Shown here: piece by piece, positions 24,754-32,633 of the stretch
How positions within the stretch are numbered: the first letter of the stretch is position 1
How the letters are laid out: each line of letters begins with the position of its first letter
NCBI RefSeq assembly: GCF_003073475.1
Contig: NZ_CP029033.1
Span: 1,488,001-1,552,000 of the forward strand
Length of the DNA: 64,000 nucleotides
From: Actinobaculum sp. 313
Lineage (GTDB): Bacteria > Actinomycetota > Actinomycetes > Actinomycetales > Actinomycetaceae
Direction: 5' to 3'
Notes under the pieces: generated by a model
The model's database searches: none
What the model was told of the DNA's origin: nothing
The model's input: only the letters and a program-made list of their open reading frames with translations
Program-made: the position numbers and the translations under genes

Positions 24754-26367
24754 TTAGTCGCTCTCCCCCGTGGCGCGCACACGCCGCAGGGATCCCACGC
24801 AGCTCCAGAATGTCGCATATTGCTCGCGTGCCTGCGTAATCGGTTGCAAGACATTCTCCTCCGCCTGCTGGGAGATCCCGGCCGAAAGACGCTTTGTCAC
24901 GCGCTCACGCAGCCGGTCCTTTCCCCGCTCGATCAGCGCACCCGCCATGAGGGACAACATAATGCCCAGTAGCAGTCCGCCGACCGCCAGCAGAAGGGGC
25001 AGAGGGAAGATTCCCGCATACGGCGGCTCCGGCAGTCGTATGTGCAATACATCCACCAGCCATAGACCAAGCAACCAGACGATTCCAAATAGCGTGGTCA
25101 GGAAGGCCAGCCACTGCATCGCACCCAGCGGGAGCCACCACAACGGCCGACGTTCCTCCTCCAGATCTGCGCGTGCCAGGACCTCGTCGGCAGCAGCACG
25201 GAAATCCTGCGCGGAGGCGACGGCGGATTCGGCCACCCGCTCCCGCCAGACCCGCGGCATCGGGCTCACCGCCTCTTCCGCGTATCGTTGCACCGCACTG
25301 CGCGCACCCACGGCCAGTACGGGCGAGGTTGCCAAAGAGGTGACCGGGGCAATCCCCGACTCGGTGGTTTGGCGCCGCAGATGGAGGCGGGCAAGCGGAT
25401 CCTCTGCACGCAGATGCCACAAGGCCTTCAACGGACATGAAGTCGCTCGCTTCGCGCGCAGTTCGTAGGACCGCGCCGCCGCCTCGACAACAATATCGGA
25501 ACCGCTGGCGCGCGCAATCGCAGCTCCGGCTTCCGCAAAACTCGGCTCCTGGGCAGCGCCGGGCTCCTGACCTCCCTGCTCGTACACGGCGTCCCGTAAC
25601 TGGGTTCCCACCGTCCGCAGATCAGCCGCAAGCCGCTGCGCGGCCGCCTGTCTGGTTCGCGCGACGGAGAAGACGCGTTCGCGCAGCTCATCAATCCCTT
25701 CACCCGTTGCCGCCGATGTCGCCAAGACTTCGACAGTCACTCCATCGGCCTGCACCAGCTTTTGCGCGTCACTGAGTACGCAGGGCACCTCGGCGGGATC
25801 AATGCGGTCGATCTGGTTGAGAACGACTAGGAGAACAGCCGAGTGCTCGACCTGTGCTCGCAAGAAGTCCTCGTGAATTACCGCATCGGCGTACTTCTGC
25901 GGATCGAGAACCCACACAATCACATCGGAACGCGCTACCAGATACTCGGCCTGCCTCCGATTGTCTTCCTCCGTGGAGTCGATGTCCGGCAAATCCAGCA
26001 GTACTAGATTTCCCTCGTCCTCGGGCAGGTCCTCCACCGTGTGTTGATTCTCGACGCCCATCCAGTCCAGGAGAGCAAAAGATTGTCCCCGGCTGACCGC
26101 CAACGCTTCACTGGTGGTCGGGCGACGCATCGTCACCTCGGCCACGTCGTGGGCCGCAAATGCGTTCAAAAGTGAGGACTTTCCCGAGCCGGTGGCACCC
26201 GCAAAGGCAACCACTGTATGTTCGAGTCCCTGGGCTTGCCTCCCGCGCGCACGTTCCAGCAATTCGGCCGCCTCATCCGTGGCCCGGCCAGGAAGCTTTC
26301 CAACAGCGAGATTCACTGCAACATCCAGTTGCTCCAGACCGTCGACCAAGGTCACTGTGTCTGTCAC
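24754..26367 (-). CDS. membrane-associated dynamin-like GTPase, second of a pair
   Basis: The 537-residue product has a full G domain: P-loop GATGSGKSS at 57-65, DLPDIDST as switch II, and NQID for guanine binding. A helical region follows. Two strongly hydrophobic segments occur in the last third (WLAFLTTLFGIVWLLGLWLV and LPLLLAVGGLLLGIMLSLMA), then a basic helix. This layout is like bacterial dynamin-like or YfjP-type proteins. It overlaps the partner GTPase gene by 4 bp. Paired dynamin-like genes are known in Streptomyces (DynA/DynB, sporulation septum) and mycobacteria (IniA/IniC). A role in membrane remodelling is inferred. Confidence 0.82.
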   Translation of the reverse strand: MTDTVTLVDGLEQLDVAVNLAVGKLPGRATDEAAELLERARGRQAQGLEHTVVAFAGATGSGKSSLLNAFAAHDVAEVTMRRPTTSEALAVSRGQSFALLDWMGVENQHTVEDLPEDEGNLVLLDLPDIDSTEEDNRRQAEYLVARSDVIVWVLDPQKYADAVIHEDFLRAQVEHSAVLLVVLNQIDRIDPAEVPCVLSDAQKLVQADGVTVEVLATSAATGEGIDELRERVFSVARTRQAAAQRLAADLRTVGTQLRDAVYEQGGQEPGAAQEPSFAEAGAAIARASGSDIVVEAAARSYELRAKRATSCPLKALWHLRAEDPLARLHLRRQTTESGIAPVTSLATSPVLAVGARSAVQRYAEEAVSPMPRVWRERVAESAVASAQDFRAAADEVLARADLEEERRPLWWLPLGAMQWLAFLTTLFGIVWLLGLWLVDVLHIRLPEPPYAGIFPLPLLLAVGGLLLGIMLSLMAGALIERGKDRLRERVTKRLSAGISQQAEENVLQPITQAREQYATFWSCVGSLRRVRATGESD

Positions 26368-28088
26368 CGCGATTCCTTCCCACGTGCTGCTGCAACAGCC
26401 GCAAACGCCGCCACGACGGCGTCGTAATTGTCAGAATCCAAATCGATACCGGCAACGGCATCGTCGAACGGCGCGGTATCGGCAGCCAGGAAAGCCGAGG
26501 CCCGAATAAGCAGGCTCTCGCGCGCCTGCCGTGCCATCCTCCTGACCGCATCATCGCCGAAAACGGCCTCGAGCAGTCGCTGCGCCAGCACGGCGGTTCC
26601 ACCCGCCACCGCTACCTCACCACCTGTGAGCCCCGCCGTAGAAGCGAAGATGGTAATCATCAATGCTGCCCCGAGAAGGTTCACACCTACCGATAGCGCC
26701 CGGGCCGTCGCCATTCGACCGTGACCTTCCTCGCGAATCATATCGATCACATCACGTTGCCACGCCCGAATGGACTCAGTTGCTGCTTCGCTTCGTTCCA
26801 CATGGCTGCGCACGTTACGGCGCGCCGCGTCCAACAGTGGCTGGGCGCCCGGAATGTTCGTCCACGCGGTGCTGATCGCGGCAAGGGTATCTTCACACTG
26901 GGCCACGAACAGGCTATGCAGCGAATCCTCAATGGCATCTTCCGTGGCAGCTCCGTCCGGCTTGCGTTTTCCGCGTATCCAACTCCCCATGCGGTCGCGC
27001 AAAGATGATACGCCGCCCTCCAGCCGTTTCATCCAAGCACCGGTACCGATGATTTCCTGCCATCGTTCCAGCACCTCGCCTCGTAGCATGCTTCCATCTC
27101 CAAGAGCAGACACAATGCTCTGTTCCGTGGCGGCGGACGCGTCCTCCACAGCGGCAGCGAGTCGGTCGCGGGTGCCGAATTGCTCGGTTAGTCCTTCGAG
27201 CACCGCCCGCCGCTGCGCCAGCAATCCGTCGACAGCTCCCCCGAGCGTCTGGCGTGCAACGGATGAACGGGCCCCAGCGTCGCGCGCAAGACCCTGCAAC
27301 CAGCCACGCACAGGCGCAATGTCCTCGCGCGGGATGAAGCCCTCCTCGTCGAGGCGTTCGGTAATTGAGAACAGCGGTACGGCACCCAGTCCGCGTTCCT
27401 CGAGGCGTCGCGCCAGGTCCGGTCGTACTTCCGCTCCGGCGCCCATCGGGAGCCGGTTCAGGACCACGGCCACCACCACATTACGTGCGGCCGCCTCGTC
27501 GAGCAAAGCCCACGGTATCGCGTCCGCGTAGCGGGCGGCGCTCGTCACAAAAACCCATAGGTCCGCGGCATTGAGGAGCTGCCCCGCCAAACGCCGGTTC
27601 TCCTCGACCACCGAGTCGATATCGGGAGAGTCGAGAAGCGCCAGACCGCTGGGGAGATGGTCACTTGCGGCCAAAGCCAGCTCACTGTGTGCATCTCCAG
27701 CACCGCGGTCCGCCGCCACACGCTCAAGACCGGGAAGGATACGCGTCGGCTCGAACCACTGCGCATCCTGCGTGTTATGAAACAGAAGTGGGCGGCGGGT
27801 TGTCGGGCGGATCGCGGACACCGCAGCTACACACTCACGTACCAAGGAGTTGACCAAGGTGGACTTGCCCGAACCGGTTGATCCGCCGACAACGGCTAGC
27901 AGTGGCGCATCCAACGACTTGTAACGCGGCAGGATGTAGTCGTCGAGTTGGCTGACGATGTCTCCACGCTGCTCGCGTGCTTCTGCCACCGCGGGCGTCT
28001 CCAGTGGATAGGTGGCGCGGTCCAGCGAGCCTCGCAGCTCTTCTAAGGGTTCCAGAATGTCTGAATATGACAGTGTTGGGATACTCAC
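26364..28088 (-). CDS. membrane-associated dynamin-like GTPase, first of a pair
   Basis: The 574-residue product carries P-loop GGSTGSGKST at 68-77, SAIRPTTRRP as a likely switch I Thr, LLDSPDIDS as switch II and a degenerate guanine motif (VLNRLP) in place of NKxD. Long helices follow and one hydrophobic stretch (LLGAALMITIFASTAGLTGG) near residue 480 may insert in the membrane. It overlaps hisS by 4 bp upstream and the second GTPase by 4 bp downstream. The weak NKxD motif could mean reduced guanine specificity or regulation by the partner. Function as a membrane-fission or stress protein is inference. Confidence 0.8.
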   Translation of the reverse strand: MSIPTLSYSDILEPLEELRGSLDRATYPLETPAVAEAREQRGDIVSQLDDYILPRYKSLDAPLLAVVGGSTGSGKSTLVNSLVRECVAAVSAIRPTTRRPLLFHNTQDAQWFEPTRILPGLERVAADRGAGDAHSELALAASDHLPSGLALLDSPDIDSVVEENRRLAGQLLNAADLWVFVTSAARYADAIPWALLDEAAARNVVVAVVLNRLPMGAGAEVRPDLARRLEERGLGAVPLFSITERLDEEGFIPREDIAPVRGWLQGLARDAGARSSVARQTLGGAVDGLLAQRRAVLEGLTEQFGTRDRLAAAVEDASAATEQSIVSALGDGSMLRGEVLERWQEIIGTGAWMKRLEGGVSSLRDRMGSWIRGKRKPDGAATEDAIEDSLHSLFVAQCEDTLAAISTAWTNIPGAQPLLDAARRNVRSHVERSEAATESIRAWQRDVIDMIREEGHGRMATARALSVGVNLLGAALMITIFASTAGLTGGEVAVAGGTAVLAQRLLEAVFGDDAVRRMARQARESLLIRASAFLAADTAPFDDAVAGIDLDSDNYDAVVAAFAAVAAARGKESR

Positions 28089-29404
28089 TCGGACTCACTT
28101 ACAAGGCGCGGATAGAGGTCTTCCTCCGCCGGTTTCCACGTGGCCGGGTCGGCCGCGATTTGTTCTCCGGAACGGATGTCCTTGACCTGTTCGCCTTCCT
28201 CCGTGTTGAACCAGACATATGGGATGCCCCGGCGATCTGCGAAGCGAATCTGCTTGCCGAATTTGGAACTGTTTGGCGAAACGTCTGCCGGGATGCCACG
28301 CCGCCGCAGTGCCATTGCCGTCCTCTCGGCATGCCTGCGTTCCTCCTCATTGTTCACAGCCACTAGCACAGCGGTCGGAACGGAGCGCGTCGCCTTGACG
28401 AGACCACGATTGATAACACGCGACACCAGGCGTGAGACCCCAATCGAAAGCCCAACACCCGGGTAGACACGCTTTCCGTCACTGGCCAATGAATCATAAC
28501 GACCACCGGAACATACGGAGCCAAGATCCTCGTGTCCTACCAAGGTCGACTCGTAGACCGTCCCGGTATAGTAATCCAACCCCCGGGCGATCTTCAGATC
28601 GGCGACAACCGACCCGGGAAGCAGGTCATTCGCACCTTCAAGCAGAGCTGCTAGCTCTTCGAGTCCCTGCTCCAATAGCTCCGATGTGTAGCCCAATTCA
28701 CGTACATGATCGACCACCGAGGCATCCGCACCGTAGATGTCTGCCAGCGCGAGGGCGAGACGCACCTGTTCTTCGGTGGCTCCCACCCGTTCCTGCAGCA
28801 TTTCCGCCACGACCTGTGGCCCGACTTTATCTAGTTTGTCGGCGACGCGCAGCGTTTCGTCCACGTCCTGGATACCGATGGCCTCGTAGAAGCCCTGCGC
28901 AACCTTGCGATTGGAAGCGCGCACGATAACGCGGGGAATGGGTAACTTACCGAGCGCATCAACCATCACCAGCGGCAGTTCGATTTCGTGGTGGAAGGCC
29001 AGTGTATCGGTGCCGATAATATCGACATCAGCTTGCACGAATTCCCGGTAGCGACCGTCTTGTGGTCGCTCACCGCGCCACACTTTCTGCATCTGGTAAC
29101 GCTTGAAGGGGAACTCAAGCTTTCCGGCGTTCTCCAGCACATAACGCGCCAGTGGCACCGTGAGGTCGAAATGCAGTCCCAGTTCGGAGTCGCGCTCATC
29201 ACCCTGCAGACGCCTGAGCAGGTAAACTTCCTTGGACGTCTCACCCTTGCGTAACAGTTGATCCAGTGGCTCAACAGCACGTGTTTCGATGCCGGCAAAT
29301 CCGTGTAGCTCAAATGTTGAACGCAGGGTGTCCAGGATGCGCTGCTCGACAATTCGCTCAGCGGGCAACCACTCGGGGAATCCTGACAGAGGGGCAATCT
29401 TCAT
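28085..29404 (-). CDS. hisS: histidyl-tRNA synthetase
   Basis: A class II aminoacyl-tRNA synthetase for histidine. The 439 residues show motif 1 around FAGIETRAVEPLDQLL, motif 2 in MQKVWRGERPQDGRYREF, and the histidine signature LDYYTGTVYE. A C-terminal anticodon-binding domain begins near TAVLVAVNNEEERR. Length is normal. It starts at ATG 29404 with a weak GAAAGA ribosome site. It leads an operon with the two dynamin-like GTPases through 4-bp overlaps. In M. tuberculosis hisS also lies next to the metallo-beta-lactamase gene and relA. Confidence 0.96.
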   Translation of the reverse strand: MKIAPLSGFPEWLPAERIVEQRILDTLRSTFELHGFAGIETRAVEPLDQLLRKGETSKEVYLLRRLQGDERDSELGLHFDLTVPLARYVLENAGKLEFPFKRYQMQKVWRGERPQDGRYREFVQADVDIIGTDTLAFHHEIELPLVMVDALGKLPIPRVIVRASNRKVAQGFYEAIGIQDVDETLRVADKLDKVGPQVVAEMLQERVGATEEQVRLALALADIYGADASVVDHVRELGYTSELLEQGLEELAALLEGANDLLPGSVVADLKIARGLDYYTGTVYESTLVGHEDLGSVCSGGRYDSLASDGKRVYPGVGLSIGVSRLVSRVINRGLVKATRSVPTAVLVAVNNEEERRHAERTAMALRRRGIPADVSPNSSKFGKQIRFADRRGIPYVWFNTEEGEQVKDIRSGEQIAADPATWKPAEEDLYPRLVSESE

Positions 29405-29557
29405 GGCGCATATTCTTTCACGATTCGGCCCTATACCTCATTTTGGCAGGCCGTAACAGGGCAAAAGGTAACTGTCGGCATCCATTCGATGCGCTTTCGA
29501 TGCGAGGTGCATCGGCATGTGCCGACGTGGCGACGCCTCAATTGGCGTACTGACGTT

Positions 29558-30288
29558 CTATTCTCCAGCGGCCATCGCTTGGCGCAGGTAGTAAGAATGT
29601 CTAATCTCGCGCCCCATGGTCGAGGACGGCCCGTGCCCCGGGAAGAAGATCGTTGCCGGGTCGATAACCTGCACCAGTGTGCGCAACGACTCGGCGGCCG
29701 CCCGCGGGTCACCACCGGGAAGATCGGTACGCCCCACCCCATTGTTGAACAGAACGTCTCCGGTCAGCATAAGAGCTGTTCCCCTGGCCCACTCCGGAAT
29801 TCCGGGGCCTCACGGTCCTCGTTGATCGATCCCGAGAAGAGGAACACCGTTGACCCTTCGGTGTGTCCGGGCGCAGGAACCGCGCGTAGCCAAACTCCGG
29901 GCACAAGTTCCATCCCTCCGCCTTCGAACATGGCCGCCGGAACGCGCAAACAGACCCGCGGGCGTTCCCACTCGTGGCCCGAGAAGGTAACGAAGGCACT
30001 CGCGTAAGCCGCAGATGTACTCGTGGGGTCGTCAAGGCGGTACATATCCGGTTCCGGAATGTAGACGGGAGCGTCGCCCGCAACCAGAGCGGCATCCCAT
30101 ACGTGATCCGAATGCCCGTGCGTGCACAGAACAGATGCGAGTTCCAAGCCTCGCGTCTGTAAAGTCGCTTTCACCCACTGGGCCGCTCCCGCACCGGGAT
30201 CAACAACCAGCGCCTGCCGTTGATCTGAATCGGCAAGGATATAGCAGTTGGCCTCGATAAGTGTTTGAGAGTATCGCAGCAGAATCAT
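29558..30288 (-). pseudogene. metallo-beta-lactamase-fold hydrolase (glyoxalase II-like), frameshifted
   Basis: Two adjacent frames together encode one MBL hydrolase. The first (from ATG 30288) has THGHSDH at residues 56-62 and PAPGHTEGSTVFL, but leaves the family pattern and stops at 29764. The second frame carries PGIPEWARGTALMLTGDVLF, GVGRTDLPGGDP and FPGHGPSSTMG up to 29558, supplying the missing Asp and last His ligands. The change of frame lies near the run of four C (plus-strand gggg, 29804-29807); one extra base there restores the gene. It may be a true mutation, a sequencing error or phase variation. The neighbourhood with hisS and relA matches Rv2581c. Confidence 0.85.
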
Positions 30289-30573
30289 GTACCCACCGTA
30301 TTACGTTGAGCACCTTCAATGCACGGAAGTTACTCATTCGGCCGGGTCATATCATTCCAGTCACGCTTCGGCTCTTCCTTCACTTGTCGCGTAGCAAGTA
30401 TCACCGTGCACGGCCGCTTTGAGGCAGTACGCCATGTCCCGTCGCCTCCGCAGCCCTTCCGCTGGTAGATTATTTCAGTCAGTGGCCGAAGTCGACGGCG
30501 AAAGAACGTAGACTGGCATCGTCACTGCCGTACGAACGACGTCGACCGGCGTCGTCTCCTCTAAGGAGCCCAC

Positions 30574-31926
30574 ATGAGTGAGTCCACTCCCGCACCGAAG
30601 CCGCACCCTGTTCCCAAACCTATTCCTCGGCCACGTCCGGCCACCCCGCAGTCTTCTGGCACATCAACTCCCCTTGACGAGGCCGCAGCTGCCCGCGCCG
30701 CCGCTTGGGGCCGAGTCGACGATGATGGCAATGTCTGGCTGCGCTCCGGCGACGGCGAACGGATGGTTGGCCAGTATGCCGCTGGCGGGTCCGCCGAGGA
30801 CGCGTTGTCCCTGTACATACGGCGATACCTCGATCTTGAGGCGCAGGTTACGCTGCTGACCACTCGAATTGAACACATCAGCCCCGAGGAGGCTTCCGCC
30901 TCGCTGAAGGCTCTGGACGAACAACTCGTCAATCCCGCCGTGGTCGGTGATGTTGATGCACTGCGCACCCGAGTTACCTCACTGCGTGAACGCATCAGCG
31001 CCCGTCGGGAGCAGTTGAACGCACAGCGGGAAGAGGCACGTGCCCAGGCGCTGGCCGAGCGCACGCGGCTGGTGGAGCGAGCAGAAACAATTGCCGCTGC
31101 GGATCCAGACAAGATCCATTGGCGAAACTCACGAGACGAACTCGGGCAGATTTTCGAGCGGTGGCAGGCCGCTCAGAAGGCCGGACCGCGCATCGATAGG
31201 CCCACCGAGGAAGCGCTGTGGAAGCGCTTCTCACGCGCGCGCACCCAATTTGATCGTATGCGTCGGCAGCATTTCGCAGCTCTCGAGACACAGCGCAGCG
31301 AAGTGACCGCGCGGAAGAATGCGCTCATTGAGCGCGCGGAAGCACTGTCGGCGTCGACCAACTGGAATGCGACCGCCGCCGAGTTCCGGCAGCTGATGGA
31401 TGAATGGCGCCAGGCGGGCCGGACCACGCGCAAGGACGACGATAAGCTCTGGGAGCGTTTCCACCGCGCGCAACAGGCGTTCTTCGATGCGCGCTCCGCC
31501 CATTTCTCCGCCCGCGACGAGGAACTCAACGAGAATCTGGCCGCGAAGCTCGCACTCGTCGCCGAGGCGGAGAAGATTCTGCCCGTACACGATCCGGAGG
31601 CGGCACGCGCAACGCTGCGCGATATTGAAGACCGTTGGGACGAGATCGGCATGGTTCCACGCGGTGATATCAACCGCACCGAGGGGCGGCTGCGGGAGAT
31701 CGAGGATGCGGTACGTGCCGCCGAGAACGAGCGGTGGCGGCGAACCGACCCCGAGAAGCAGCAGCGTTCCGACGGTATGGCGGCCCAGTTGCAGAAACTG
31801 ATCGCTGACCTCGACGAGGAAATTGCGGCCGCGCAGGCTGCGGGTGATACCAAACAAGTAGCGCAGCTGGAGGAGAACAAAAAGGCCCGTCAGGCATGGC
31901 TTGATCAGGTCACGAAGGACCTCTGA
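30574..31926 (+). CDS. DUF349 helical repeat protein
   Basis: The 450-residue protein consists almost wholly of charged helices with repeated elements around W, such as IHWRNSRDELGQIFERWQAA, LWKRFSRARTQFDRM and LWERFHRAQQAFFDAR, which is the DUF349 pattern. The first 30 residues are Pro-rich and disordered. No signal peptide or membrane segment. An AGGAG lies 8 bases before the ATG. It is the only plus-strand protein gene between argF and the AbiEi-like gene. Its function is not established in actinobacteria; coiled-coil scaffold or nucleic-acid binding are guesses. Confidence 0.88.
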   Translation: MSESTPAPKPHPVPKPIPRPRPATPQSSGTSTPLDEAAAARAAAWGRVDDDGNVWLRSGDGERMVGQYAAGGSAEDALSLYIRRYLDLEAQVTLLTTRIEHISPEEASASLKALDEQLVNPAVVGDVDALRTRVTSLRERISARREQLNAQREEARAQALAERTRLVERAETIAAADPDKIHWRNSRDELGQIFERWQAAQKAGPRIDRPTEEALWKRFSRARTQFDRMRRQHFAALETQRSEVTARKNALIERAEALSASTNWNATAAEFRQLMDEWRQAGRTTRKDDDKLWERFHRAQQAFFDARSAHFSARDEELNENLAAKLALVAEAEKILPVHDPEAARATLRDIEDRWDEIGMVPRGDINRTEGRLREIEDAVRAAENERWRRTDPEKQQRSDGMAAQLQKLIADLDEEIAAAQAAGDTKQVAQLEENKKARQAWLDQVTKDL

Positions 31927-31957
31927 GTTCGCCAAATCTTCCGGGTTATCCCACTCA

Positions 31958-32001
31958 CCCTGTGGGAAGCTGCTAATGGCGGTTTTCCACAGGGCGTTTT
32001 T
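31958..32001 (+). terminator. rho-independent terminator after the DUF349 gene
   Basis: ccctgtgg (31958-31965) pairs with ccacaggg (31987-31994), followed after two bases by TTTTT. The stem begins 31 bases after the stop codon. The 21-nt loop is long. Confidence 0.6.
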
Positions 32002-32060
32002 GGTGCCAATGCGGTGGATTGCAGATGCGGTGGGCCTGCCCCATCCACTATGAATCATGC

Positions 32061-32633
32061 ATGGCACAAAACGAGACAGTCAGTGGAATACAGCGAATCC
32101 AAGTACGTGAGGGTCTGTTGGTTGAATACGCACCGGGAAGAGTCGCGCCAGCGGACCTGACGAGCAGGCCTTGCCTCCGTGCTGCCCTACTCGTGCCCTT
32201 GCTACCTGTTGGCGCCACGGCCGTTTCGTGGAGCGCGCTGTGGATCCACACCGGATGGTGGCCTCCCGACCGTCCGCCGACAGTTCTAGGTGCGCATTCC
32301 GGGCACAGTCGGCCACCTATCGTCTTGCGACGTAGCATTCCCACCGAGTATGTGCGAATGATCGGTGGACTCGCGGTGACGAACCCGGCTCGAACGGGCG
32401 CTGATCTGCTTCTAATGGAACGAACAGATGTGGCCATTGAGGGCATTCTCCGACTATTTGATACCTGCCTGAGTGTGCACGAGCTCCAGGCCCATCTCCA
32501 GCTGGAATCGCGGCGCCCGGGCCTGCCACGAGCCCGTGCCATAGCCGCACAGCTCCCCGCCTACGTGCGGCACCGCAGGCGGATTGCTATCAGGAGCGCT
32601 CACGCGCGCCTGTCCGCCCCTTCACGCCGGTGA
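32061..32633 (+). CDS. AbiEi/DUF559-like N-terminal domain protein (orphan)
   Basis: From ATG 32061 the product has 190 residues. The part SWSALWIHTGWW...PPTVLGAHS, then VTNPARTGADLLLMER and ELQAHLQLE resembles the middle region of type IV antitoxin AbiEi and DUF559-type proteins (xWLHG, TxPxRTxxDL pattern). No nuclease or toxin gene is adjacent, and the usual C-terminal domain is lacking. The last 44 bp overlap the end of relA on the other strand. It follows the DUF349 terminator, so it needs its own promoter, which I cannot see. Real gene likely; function unknown. Confidence 0.55.
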   Translation: MAQNETVSGIQRIQVREGLLVEYAPGRVAPADLTSRPCLRAALLVPLLPVGATAVSWSALWIHTGWWPPDRPPTVLGAHSGHSRPPIVLRRSIPTEYVRMIGGLAVTNPARTGADLLLMERTDVAIEGILRLFDTCLSVHELQAHLQLESRRPGLPRARAIAAQLPAYVRHRRRIAIRSAHARLSAPSRR

